From positions 1 to 15,749 of the forward strand of contig JAEXTB010000092.1 of NCBI GenBank assembly GCA_023453725.1: a DNA stretch of 15,749 bases. The letters run 5' to 3'. Shown piece by piece: positions 1 to 6,303 of this stretch. A program made the translations under genes and the position numbers. Source of the stretch: Bacillota bacterium (GTDB lineage Bacteria; Bacillota; Clostridia; Christensenellales; CAG-138). Every line of letters starts with the position of its first letter. Positions within the stretch are counted from its first letter, which is position 1. Under the pieces are notes generated by a model that made no database searches, had not been told where the DNA came from, and worked only from the letters and a program-made list of their open reading frames with translations.

Positions 1-839
1 GTCGCGACATTACCCGCAATGATCTGGAGGTGCTTGTATTTTTCCCGCAGCGCTTTTATGGTTTCGATCACACCCCGGCTGTGGCCGTGTGCGGTATCCA
101 CGGTGATCACATCCGCTTTCGCGGCGATCAGCGCCTCTACGCGCTCCATCGTATCCTTGGAGACACCCACCGCTGCGCCGGCCAAAAGTCTGCCGTTGCG
201 GTCCTTTGCGGAATTGGGATACTGTATGGCTTTTTCAATATCCTTAATGGTAATAAGGCCCTTGAGATTGCCCTCATCGTCCACAATCGGCAATTTTTCA
301 ATGCGGTGGCGGGCAAGGATTTCCTTGGCCTGCGTGAGCGTGGTGCCTTCCGGCGCTGTCACAAGGTTTTCGCTTGTCATCAACTCCCGGATGGGAACAC
401 GAAAATTCTCAATAAAACGAAGATCGCGGTTTGTCAGTATGCCGACCAGTTTGCCATTGACTGTAATAGGTACGCCGGAAATGCGGTATTTGCTCATCAA
501 TTCCATCGCATCCACTACAAGATGCTCCGGAGAAAGGAAGAACGGATCCACGATAACGCCATGTTCGGAACGCTTGACCTTATCGACATTGGTAGCCTGC
601 GCCTCAATGGTCATGTTTTTGTGGATGATACCGATACCGCCAGCACGGGCCATGGCAATGGCCATGGGTGCCTCCGTCACGGTATCCATGGCGGCGCTCA
701 TCAGCGGAATTCCCAAACGGATTTCACGTGTGAGCATCGTACTCAGGTTGACGTCCTTGGGCGTAACGTTCGACTCAGCCGGTATCAGCAGCACATCGTC
801 AAACGTCAACCCTTCCATCACAATTTTATTCTCTATCAT
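1..839 (-). CDS. guaB: IMP dehydrogenase, N-terminal 279 residues (cut by window edge)
   Basis: IMP dehydrogenase oxidises IMP to XMP with NAD+, the committed step to guanine nucleotides in the cytoplasm. The reverse-strand translation opens with LTFDDVLLIP (residues 11-20) and PLMSAAMDTVTE, typical of the family's N-terminus. Two CBS domains follow at about residues 95-145 and 150-205, including SGVPITVNGKLVGILTNRD and KLPIVDDEGNLKGLITIKDI. The barrel then resumes with VDTAHGHS near residue 248. The family is usually about 485 residues, so the catalytic Cys loop lies beyond the left edge. The ATG at 837-839 is preceded by GGAGG about 7 nt upstream, which fixes the start. It is downstream of scpB but has its own promoter, so it is probably a separate transcription unit. 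Identification is secure. Confidence 0.97.
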   Translation of the reverse strand, partial: MIENKIVMEGLTFDDVLLIPAESNVTPKDVNLSTMLTREIRLGIPLMSAAMDTVTEAPMAIAMARAGGIGIIHKNMTIEAQATNVDKVKRSEHGVIVDPFFLSPEHLVVDAMELMSKYRISGVPITVNGKLVGILTNRDLRFIENFRVPIRELMTSENLVTAPEGTTLTQAKEILARHRIEKLPIVDDEGNLKGLITIKDIEKAIQYPNSAKDRNGRLLAGAAVGVSKDTMERVEALIAAKADVITVDTAHGHSRGVIETIKALREKYKHLQIIAGNVA

Positions 840-871
840 AAGCCCTCCATAAAGCATGTTTACCGGAATTT

Positions 872-886
872 CTGTACAGTGTACAG
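872..886. promoter_or_regulatory. Palindromic operator candidate over the guaB -10
   Basis: The 15 bases are CTGTACA-G-TGTACAG, a perfect 7-bp inverted repeat around one base. It encloses the guaB -10 hexamer, where a bound repressor would block RNA polymerase. The cognate regulator is not identifiable from this window. The symmetry is seen directly; the operator role is inferred. Confidence 0.5.
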
Positions 887-906
887 GAGCTTTCGGGCGA
901 TGTCAA
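878..906 (-). promoter_or_regulatory. guaB sigma-A promoter
   Basis: On the minus strand TTGACA (901-906) is followed after 17 nt by TACACT (878-883), a near-consensus housekeeping promoter. The expected start of transcription is near 871, giving a leader of about 30 nt that is too short for a riboswitch. The -10 lies inside a palindrome described separately. Confidence 0.85.
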
Positions 907-932
907 GAAAAAGGAACCGGCTTTTGGCCGAT
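907..932 (-). terminator. Terminator after scpB
   Basis: On the minus strand a 6-bp stem (927-932 with 916-921, one G-T pair) closes a CAAAA loop and is followed by TTCC and a T5 run (908-912). It sits 8 nt past the scpB stop and immediately upstream of the guaB -35. The stem is short, so termination may be partial. Confidence 0.6.
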
Positions 933-939
933 AAAAACA

Positions 940-1494
940 CTAAACCGTAAGCGCTTCTTCAATTGGCGCTTCCCCTTTGGAATAAGCTTCGTAATTGGGC
1001 AGGTCCGCAATTGTGCTGATACCGAACTGCCGCAAAAAAGCGTCCGTAGTTCCATATAGAACCGGACGGCCCACGGCATCCTTTCTGCCCACAGGCTGTA
1101 CCATATTCAGCTTGACCAATTGGGTCATGGCGTATTCACAGCGCACGCCGCGAACCGCCTCCACATCCGCGCGCGTAGCGGGCTGACGGTAAGCGATAAC
1201 AGCCAATGTTTCAATGAGGGATTGCGAGAATGTCTTCTGCTGGGCAGGCTGCAGCAGCCGTTCCACACAATCCGCATATGCGTTGTTGGAAAGAAGCTGC
1301 GCCGTTTCGGCGGTGATGGAAAGCTGAAATCCCCGGCATTCCTGTCTATATTGGGCCTGCAGCTCCTGAAGAAGCGCATAAAGTTCAAGTTCCGTAAGGT
1401 CAAGCACCCGCTGCAATTCCAGCACAGGCACCGGATCCCCCGCAACAAACAGCATGGCTTCTATTGCGCCAACCTGCTCCTGTTTCTGCATCAT
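940..1494 (-). CDS. scpB: Segregation and condensation protein B
   Basis: ScpB is the winged-helix partner that binds ScpA and SMC in the bacterial condensin complex, acting on the nucleoid to resolve and segregate chromosomes. The 184-residue product has the family's usual length. It shows the tandem winged-helix signatures ETLAVIAYRQPATRADVE (about residues 94-111) and GRPVLYGTTDAFLRQFG toward the C-terminus, both hallmarks of ScpB. It starts at the first of two adjacent ATG codons. A GAGGGG ribosome binding site overlaps the scpA stop codon, with 6 nt between the genes, so translation is probably coupled to scpA. It is the last gene of the M50 protease-scpA-scpB operon. Identification is secure. 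Confidence 0.96.
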   Translation of the reverse strand: MMQKQEQVGAIEAMLFVAGDPVPVLELQRVLDLTELELYALLQELQAQYRQECRGFQLSITAETAQLLSNNAYADCVERLLQPAQQKTFSQSLIETLAVIAYRQPATRADVEAVRGVRCEYAMTQLVKLNMVQPVGRKDAVGRPVLYGTTDAFLRQFGISTIADLPNYEAYSKGEAPIEEALTV

Positions 1495-1500
1495 TACCCC

Positions 1501-2265
1501 TCAATCCGTGTATTCATCCATATAATCGTCCTCTGCATCGGACGTGGAAAGCGCGCGGGCGCATAGACGTATGGGCGCAAAAGGAGACGGCTGCCGAAGG
1601 TGAATTTCGCCTCGGCTGATCATCTCCAGAAGTGCCATAAATGTTGAGATGATTTCCATCCGCTCAGGCTGTTCCCCAAACAGTTCTTCAAACGTGATCT
1701 CCTCCTGTTGAAGGAGTTTCTGGCGGATTTTCGAAATTTGTGTGCGAACCGTAAACTCATCCTGCCGCACTTGGTGCAGCGGATTAATCACTGGCTCTTC
1801 CCGCTGGGTATGCAGCAATGTAAAAAAGGATTGGTACAGTTGCTGCATGGTAGCGCCTGAAAGCGTAATTTCAACAGGCGGTAAGGGCACGTCTTCCGGA
1901 AGGCGCGCGTAAACGCCGCGCATCGCCTCCTGCAAACGCGAAAGTTCCTCACCGGCAAGTTTGAATGCTTTGTATTCGCGGAGCTGACGGATGAGCAGTT
2001 CTTCTGGATCCTCTTCCTCCACCGTTTCCTTGGGAGGCCTCGGCAAAAGCTGGCGTGATTTGATGTATAGAAGCGTTGCCGCCAGTGAAAGAAATTCGCT
2101 GGCGGTATCCATATCCAGCCCGTCCAGCTCCGCCATATAGGCAAGATACTGATTGGTAATCTCGGATACAAAGATATCTTTGATGTCCACCTCTGCGCTC
2201 TCAATCAAATGGAGCAGCAAATCAAGCGGGCCGTCAAACTGGCTGATATGTACGTGATACGGCAA
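1501..2265 (-). CDS. scpA: Segregation and condensation protein A (kleisin)
   Basis: ScpA is the kleisin subunit that bridges the SMC heads and recruits ScpB in bacterial condensin. The N-terminus carries the family signature FDGPLDLLLHLI (residues 10-21), followed by ITNQYLAYM and an acidic linker with RQLREYKAFK. The C-terminus, containing ITFEELF and IISTFMALLEMI, matches the SMC-head-binding winged helix. The 254-residue length is typical. The start is a TTG at 2263-2265, since no ATG or GTG is available between the preceding stop and the conserved N-terminus. The stop of the upstream protease gene lies in the same frame only two codons before this TTG, and the ribosome binding site is weak (GGGG further upstream). 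Translation may therefore depend on coupling to the upstream gene. Confidence 0.95.
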   Translation of the reverse strand: MPYHVHISQFDGPLDLLLHLIESAEVDIKDIFVSEITNQYLAYMAELDGLDMDTASEFLSLAATLLYIKSRQLLPRPPKETVEEEDPEELLIRQLREYKAFKLAGEELSRLQEAMRGVYARLPEDVPLPPVEITLSGATMQQLYQSFFTLLHTQREEPVINPLHQVRQDEFTVRTQISKIRQKLLQQEEITFEELFGEQPERMEIISTFMALLEMISRGEIHLRQPSPFAPIRLCARALSTSDAEDDYMDEYTD

Positions 2266-2271
2266 CAGAAC

Positions 2272-2967
2272 TCAACCCCACATAACTTGATAGAGGTATA
2301 ACAGACCCGGGTAGCGGAAAATGGAAGTGAACAGCCACTCCAGCCCCATCATGATATAAGAGACCAGCGTACCCAACACACCGGAAAGAATTCCTGTAAT
2401 CAAAAGCCCAAGCAATATAATATTGCCGTAGCGCTGCAAAAACAGAAACGGCCTTGGACCAACGCGGCGGATCAGCAGGTTTTCGAGCACATGCGACCCA
2501 TCGAGCGGAGGCAGCGGAATCAGGTTAAACACCATAAGGCCAAGGTTAATGCTCAAAAAATAGTAAAGAATGTTGGCAATGACGAAGTTTGTCCCACCCA
2601 GTACCGCGAAAATATAGATCGCAAGCATGCTGACGATCGCTAAGCAAAAATTAACCGTAATCCCGGCAAGGGAAACAATGGTGTCATCCCTGCGCAGATT
2701 TTTAAAATTGCGCGGATTGATGGGTACCGGCTTTGCCCAACCAAATCGGGCAATGACAAGCATCAACAGACCGAGCGGATCGATATGGCGCACCGGATTG
2801 ATACTCATTCTGCCTAAATTGCGTGCGGTCGGAGCTCCCAAACGGTAGGCGGCATAAGCATGTCCCCATTCGTGAAACGAAAGGGATATTAAAATCGCCG
2901 GAAGGCTATATAAAAGATGCAGTAGAAACTGCTGCGGGTCACCCAGCAATCCACCCAGTATGTTCAA
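2272..2967 (-). CDS. Site-2 protease family membrane metalloprotease (peptidase M50)
   Basis: This is a 231-residue integral membrane zinc protease of the S2P/M50 type, expected to cleave substrates within the membrane. The zinc motif HEWGH lies at residues 32-36 inside the first membrane helix. The third ligand is in NLIPLPPLDGS (residues 148-158, Asp156), the family's second signature. Further hydrophobic segments lie near residues 100-125, 128-150 and 178-200. It lacks a PDZ domain, as in the short YwhC-like subfamily often found beside scpAB; substrates of that subfamily are largely unknown. The start is TTG (2965-2967) with GGAGG 8 nt upstream. It is the first gene of the operon with scpA and scpB. 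The family is secure and the substrate unknown. Confidence 0.93.
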   Translation of the reverse strand: MNILGGLLGDPQQFLLHLLYSLPAILISLSFHEWGHAYAAYRLGAPTARNLGRMSINPVRHIDPLGLLMLVIARFGWAKPVPINPRNFKNLRRDDTIVSLAGITVNFCLAIVSMLAIYIFAVLGGTNFVIANILYYFLSINLGLMVFNLIPLPPLDGSHVLENLLIRRVGPRPFLFLQRYGNIILLGLLITGILSGVLGTLVSYIMMGLEWLFTSIFRYPGLLYLYQVMWG

Positions 2968-3021
2968 AATCTTTTCCTCCGTGTCATTGCGCCCTTAATG
3001 GTTTTCTTTTGTTATTCTTTC

Positions 3022-3050
3022 ATTATACGTGAAATGGATATCCGATGCAA
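3022..3050 (-). promoter_or_regulatory. Promoter of the M50 protease-scpA-scpB operon
   Basis: On the minus strand TTGCAT (3045-3050) and a perfect TATAAT (3022-3027) are separated by 17 nt. This sits about 55 nt upstream of the protease TTG start and downstream of the terminator of the S11 gene. Confidence 0.85.
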
Positions 3051-3068
3051 GAAAGCCTCCCCAACAGC

Positions 3069-3092
3069 AAAAGGCAGGGATTGCTCCCCGCC
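3069..3092 (-). terminator. Terminator after the S11 carboxypeptidase-like gene
   Basis: On the minus strand GGCGGGGA pairs with TCCCTGCC (one G-T pair) around a GCAA tetraloop and is followed by TTTT. It lies 21 nt past the stop codon of the S11 gene and separates it from the scpAB operon promoter. Confidence 0.8.
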
Positions 3093-3113
3093 TCTCTCTT
3101 TCATTGCTGATAC

Positions 3114-4307
3114 TTATACGCGCATAAAGCTCAGAAGCAGATCGCGGACAATTTCCCGGAAGAACGCCTGCTCCACCGCAGCCTGAACCACCAGCTCCAC
3201 CTTCCCTTTTTCCACCCCGTCTGCCGTTTGATAGGAAATGGTTCCTACAACAGAGTTGGTATCCAAAGGCGCCTGCAATTGCTGCGGAATGTTTTCCACC
3301 GCCACAAGCGCAGGTTCCGCTTTGTCTAAAAGCAGTACGACGGTATCCTTTGCTACCAGGTTTACTTCCCGCCGCTTTCCACCCTGTACGCGCACGCTTT
3401 CGGCAATGACCTCACCTTTTTCGGCGCACTTCTGCGCCTTTTTGGTTGCGAACGCCTGATCAAGCATGCTGCCTGCTATCGCAAAGCGTGTGTTCGCATT
3501 CTGGCAGCCTAATACCACGCAAATAAGCTGCGTATCACCTCTTGTTACAGCAAACACCCCGCAATAGCCGTCCGCCTGTGAGGAACCTGTTGCAACGCCC
3601 GTGCAGCCCGCATAGCTTCTGAGCATGCGGTTCGCGTTAACAAGTTCCGTTTCACGACCATCCGAATGTGTAAAATTCTCCAGTGTAAGCTTGCTGTGGG
3701 CGGTAAACGTGGGGCTTTTCATCAGCGCCGCACCTATGATCGCAAGCTGGCGCGGTGTAAACTGCGCGCCGGTATCTGCCGCAGCGCTCATGGTAACCTG
3801 CACACCCAATTCAGCCAGACGGCTATTCATTGCCTCCACAAATGCCGCCTCAGTCCCGGCAAGCGCCTCGCCAAGAGCCGTAATCGCATCTCCCGCGCAT
3901 ATCATAACTGCGGCCTTCATTAACGGCACTGCGGATATGACCTCGCCGCCTTCAATAAACGCAGTGGGTCCGCCTACCCCTGCCGCACGCTCGCTCACCG
4001 CGATTTCAGACTGCAGATTGAGCTTCCCCTGATCTACTGCTTCGCATAGCACGAGTACGGCTGGAAGCTTTACAAGCCCGGCAACAGAACGGGGGGTATC
4101 CGCATCCTGTTCAAGCAATACCTGCTGCGTTGTCGCCTCTGCAAGAAGCGCGCCGGAAGCATCCTCCATAGATACTTCGGGTGCGGCATAGGCCGCCTGA
4201 AAGGGCATGCACAGCCCAATCAGCAGCAACAGCGCTGTAGCAACCCGTAACATTTTTCTTGTACCATATGCAGTATTCTCTGCAAGCGCGCTTAACCGCA
4301 TGGCCAT
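3114..4307 (-). CDS. Secreted S11-family D-Ala-D-Ala carboxypeptidase-like protein, predicted catalytically inactive
   Basis: The fold is that of a DacA/DacF-type carboxypeptidase (PBP5-like). A signal peptide (LLLLIGL core, likely cut after AYA) is followed by the S11 catalytic domain and a PBP5_C-like beta domain. The protein ends in an amphipathic tail (FFREIVRDLLLSF) that could touch the membrane. All three active-site motifs are altered. SxxK reads GLVK (nucleophile Ser to Gly, codon 4077-4079). SxN reads CAG (codon for Cys at 3897-3899). KTG reads ATG (Ala at 3591-3593). The surrounding residues, such as EAMN, ADGYCGVFAV and LICVVLG, are still family-like, so the alignment is firm. The 397-residue length is normal and the frame is intact, which argues against a decayed gene. 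The start at 4307 is chosen because GGAGAGG lies just upstream; an ATG 24 nt earlier has no ribosome binding site. A structural or sensory role is inferred. Confidence 0.88.
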   Translation of the reverse strand: MAMRLSALAENTAYGTRKMLRVATALLLLIGLCMPFQAAYAAPEVSMEDASGALLAEATTQQVLLEQDADTPRSVAGLVKLPAVLVLCEAVDQGKLNLQSEIAVSERAAGVGGPTAFIEGGEVISAVPLMKAAVMICAGDAITALGEALAGTEAAFVEAMNSRLAELGVQVTMSAAADTGAQFTPRQLAIIGAALMKSPTFTAHSKLTLENFTHSDGRETELVNANRMLRSYAGCTGVATGSSQADGYCGVFAVTRGDTQLICVVLGCQNANTRFAIAGSMLDQAFATKKAQKCAEKGEVIAESVRVQGGKRREVNLVAKDTVVLLLDKAEPALVAVENIPQQLQAPLDTNSVVGTISYQTADGVEKGKVELVVQAAVEQAFFREIVRDLLLSFMRV

Positions 4308-4434
4308 CCCCCTCTCCATATGATAATACATATGCCCGTAAGGAATAGGCCATGCGCAGACCGCGCTTTTGTTTCCCGCCTTTTTTCAAGAGAAAACGGT
4401 TAACATTGGGGAGACAATATGCGCTTGTTATGTG

Positions 4435-4998
4435 TTATTCCCTTACGGCGTTTTCCATGCGCATCTGCTTAAGCCGTTGGCGCATAGGACGCGAGTATGA
4501 AAGCACAACAGCCCCAATGATAAGGTTTAAGAACACAACTGCCGCATTGAGTGTTATTCTCCCTGTAGGCCCATCCGCAATCTGTTCTATGACCGCAACC
4601 AGGTTCATAAAACCTGCAATAAAATTTAGAATATACACGAACCGGCAAAGACCAAGCACCCGCTCATAATGCCTGATATTGGATGGAATATCAGAGTACA
4701 GCACAAACTCCGCGCCATCCGCTTTTTTCCTGAAGTATACCCACCGCATATAAGATGCGACGCATTCTATGCCCATATCCCGTAAGAAGCTGATGTACTG
4801 CAGACTTACCGAGTGGCTTGGGCTGTTGGGCAGCAATTCAATTTTATACTGATACTCCCCCGCCGACCCATTCTCGAATACATAGTATCCCAATCCCACG
4901 TTGAACAGTTGCAGCCCTTTATTGGACATTTCGTTGAGCCACTGTTCTTCCTGCTCATGCTGCGCTACTGTGAAAATTTTAAAGACTGTATGTTTCAT
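4435..4998 (-). CDS. DUF2812 membrane protein
   Basis: This 187-residue protein has an N-terminal soluble DUF2812 domain (KIFTVAQHEQEEQWLNEMS near residues 7-25, then YKIELLP and MRWVYFRK). Two predicted membrane helices follow at about residues 118-140 and 147-168, with a basic cytoplasmic tail. DUF2812 proteins are commonly encoded directly after PadR regulators; their molecular role is not established. The start ATG abuts the PadR stop (TAG then ATG, no gap), so translation is coupled. It probably serves as the regulated target of the PadR repressor, perhaps in an envelope stress or drug response, but that role is inference. The family assignment is confident. Confidence 0.88.
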   Translation of the reverse strand: MKHTVFKIFTVAQHEQEEQWLNEMSNKGLQLFNVGLGYYVFENGSAGEYQYKIELLPNSPSHSVSLQYISFLRDMGIECVASYMRWVYFRKKADGAEFVLYSDIPSNIRHYERVLGLCRFVYILNFIAGFMNLVAVIEQIADGPTGRITLNAAVVFLNLIIGAVVLSYSRPMRQRLKQMRMENAVRE

Positions 4999-5313
4999 CT
5001 AGCATTCCCCCAATATTTTCAACGCATTATCGAGCAGTTCTTTCAAACGCCCGGTTTCCTGTTCGATCGCCACCCGTCCAAACGCGGTCAACTCATATTC
5101 TTTCTTTCTCATACCTTCATCTGAAGGCTGCAGCCGGATCCATCCTTTTTCCAGCAGCGTATTGAGGGCGCCATATAAGGTACCCGCCGCAAGGTTGACC
5201 CGCCCGTTACTTAGCTTGGAAACATTCTGCATGATGCCATATCCATGCATCGGTTCCGTCAGCGAAAGCAGGATGTAAAATACTGCTTCCGTCAATGCAA
5301 TGCTTTCCTGCAT
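4999..5313 (-). CDS. PadR-family transcriptional regulator
   Basis: This 104-residue winged-helix repressor belongs to the short PadR-s2 group. The pattern ALTEAVFYILLSLTEPMHGY (from residue 6), then AAGTLYGALNTLLEKGW and KKEYELTAFG, covers the PadR winged helix. A C-terminal helix (RLKELLDNALKIL) is suited to dimerisation. The chosen ATG at 5313 has GGAGG five bases upstream; a more upstream ATG (5325) overlaps that ribosome binding site and is rejected. It is cotranscribed with the DUF2812 gene. Two matching palindromes at its promoter suggest autorepression. The effector is unknown. Confidence 0.92.
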   Translation of the reverse strand: MQESIALTEAVFYILLSLTEPMHGYGIMQNVSKLSNGRVNLAAGTLYGALNTLLEKGWIRLQPSDEGMRKKEYELTAFGRVAIEQETGRLKELLDNALKILGEC

Positions 5314-5338
5314 ACAAACCTCCATACTCGTTAGCCGT

Positions 5339-5379
5339 TATATCGGACCACGATGTACATTATATCGGTTGACGATATA
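5339..5379. promoter_or_regulatory. Tandem PadR operator candidates
   Basis: Two copies of the same palindrome occur here. TATATCG-N5-CGATATA at 5361-5379 is perfect and covers the -10 and spacer. TATATCG-N5-CGATGTA at 5339-5357 has one mismatch and lies in the early leader. Their centres are 22 bp apart, about two helical turns, so two dimers could bind the same DNA face. TATATCG/CGATATA half-sites are in keeping with PadR-type operators; binding by this PadR is inferred. Confidence 0.65.
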
Positions 5380-5388
5380 GTGCGTCAA
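5359..5388 (-). promoter_or_regulatory. padR-DUF2812 promoter
   Basis: On the minus strand TTGACG (5383-5388) and TATAAT (5359-5364) are separated by 18 nt. An operator-like palindrome fills the spacer and overlaps the -10. Confidence 0.83.
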
Positions 5389-5398
5389 CTGAATTTAT

Positions 5399-5424
5399 AA
5401 AAAAATCCGCCGCAAAAGCGGCGG
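5399..5424 (-). terminator. Terminator after the GntR regulator
   Basis: A perfect 7-bp stem, CCGCCGC/GCGGCGG, closes a four-base loop (5407-5424). On the minus strand it is followed by seven T residues (5399-5405). It lies about 31 nt past the GntR stop and directly upstream of the padR promoter. Confidence 0.92.
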
Positions 5425-5455
5425 AAGATATGGATTATTGTATTAAGGCTAGTGT

Positions 5456-6139
5456 CTAGCTTTTCAAGCGGGGTTCGAGCAGGGATTTTGTATCCGCAAT
5501 GTGTTCATACAAAATATTGCAGGCGCGCTCGGTATCCCGCGCACGGCATGCATCCAACAGCTCTGCATGCTGTTTCTTAGACGTCATATGGTGCATGGGG
5601 TCGCTGTAATACACGCGGATATATCTATCTATATTGGCATGCATCTGCTCAATCAGCCGAAAGAGCATCTGGTTTTGCACGGGCTCGTACAGCGTGAAAT
5701 GGAAGCAGGAATTTAGGTCCTCCAGGCGGTTTGGTTCGGTTTCATCCCATGCTTCATCCATAATGGCCTGTGCAGTATCTATGGTTTCCTGCGTCATAAT
5801 GGGAATTGCGACCCTAAGTGCGCCAACCTCCAACAGGGTGCGCACATCCATGATATCTTCCATCTCTTCTAATGTCAGCTTGGTAACAACCGCGCCCCGG
5901 TTGGGATATATGCGAACCAGGCCCTGCGCCTCCAATTGGCGGAAAGCCTCACGTACAGGAATGTGGCTTACATTGAGCGAAGCGGAAATTTCATCCTGCC
6001 TGAGCGGCATTCCGCCCGGTAAAATTCCCCGTACGATCGCAGCGCGCAGTACCTGAAAGACCCAATCCCGTGCCGCCATAGAGCGCGGCTGCATCTCGCT
6101 TGCAATTTGGCCCAAATTCAAAGTGACGTGATCTTTCAT
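5456..6139 (-). CDS. FadR-subfamily GntR transcriptional regulator (FCD domain)
   Basis: This 227-residue regulator has a GntR winged helix at about residues 24-88 (GGMPLRQDEISASLNVSHIP, then VREAFRQLEAQGLVRIYPNRG). An all-helical FCD effector domain follows at about residues 95-220. His147, His191 and His213 fit the histidines of the FCD metal site, which usually holds a zinc or nickel ion near an organic acid ligand. The Asp commonly four residues before the first His appears here as Asn143. No catabolic genes are next to it, so its target is not evident. The start ATG is the only in-frame start after an upstream stop, but its ribosome binding site is weak. It has its own promoter and terminator. 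Confidence 0.92.
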   Translation of the reverse strand: MKDHVTLNLGQIASEMQPRSMAARDWVFQVLRAAIVRGILPGGMPLRQDEISASLNVSHIPVREAFRQLEAQGLVRIYPNRGAVVTKLTLEEMEDIMDVRTLLEVGALRVAIPIMTQETIDTAQAIMDEAWDETEPNRLEDLNSCFHFTLYEPVQNQMLFRLIEQMHANIDRYIRVYYSDPMHHMTSKKQHAELLDACRARDTERACNILYEHIADTKSLLEPRLKS

Positions 6140-6256
6140 CGTTGTTGCAGCGCCAAATTGAGGCGCGCATCCCCCTTATTCCGCTATATTTACTCTGTGC
6201 CTGCAGTGCGCCATTGCACTTATTAAAAAGAAAAGAACTTCTTTTTTCTCCTTTAT

Positions 6257-6285
6257 AGTATATTATATACGCCGTTTTGCTGCAA
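6257..6285 (-). promoter_or_regulatory. gntR promoter
   Basis: On the minus strand TTGCAG (6280-6285) and TATACT (6257-6262) are 17 nt apart. This predicts a leader of about 110 nt before the GntR ATG. Within that leader lie two small inverted repeats: AGTGC-N6-GCACT (6205-6220) and AAAAGAA-C-TTCTTTT (6231-6245). Either could be an autoregulatory site. Confidence 0.7.
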
Positions 6286-6303
6286 GCACTTCCGATATAG
6301 CGG

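Noticed and set aside
840..871. Guanine riboswitch ahead of guaB
   Set aside because: The predicted leader is only about 30 nt and lacks the conserved purine riboswitch core.
19..950. Two long open frames on the + strand opposite guaB
   Set aside because: They are antisense to a clear IMP dehydrogenase, have no ribosome binding site or recognisable domains, and have His/Arg/Ser-rich composition typical of antisense frames.
3114..4307. S11 gene as a pseudogene
   Set aside because: The reading frame, signal peptide, both domains and the ribosome binding site are intact. Only catalytic residues are changed, so it is called as a pseudoenzyme CDS.
4308..4331. Longer start for the S11 protein at 4331
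   Set aside because: There is no ribosome binding site before that ATG, while GGAGAGG precedes the ATG at 4307.
4111..4389. 92-codon minus-strand frame upstream of and within the S11 gene
   Set aside because: It runs out of frame through the S11 signal peptide region and has no family features.
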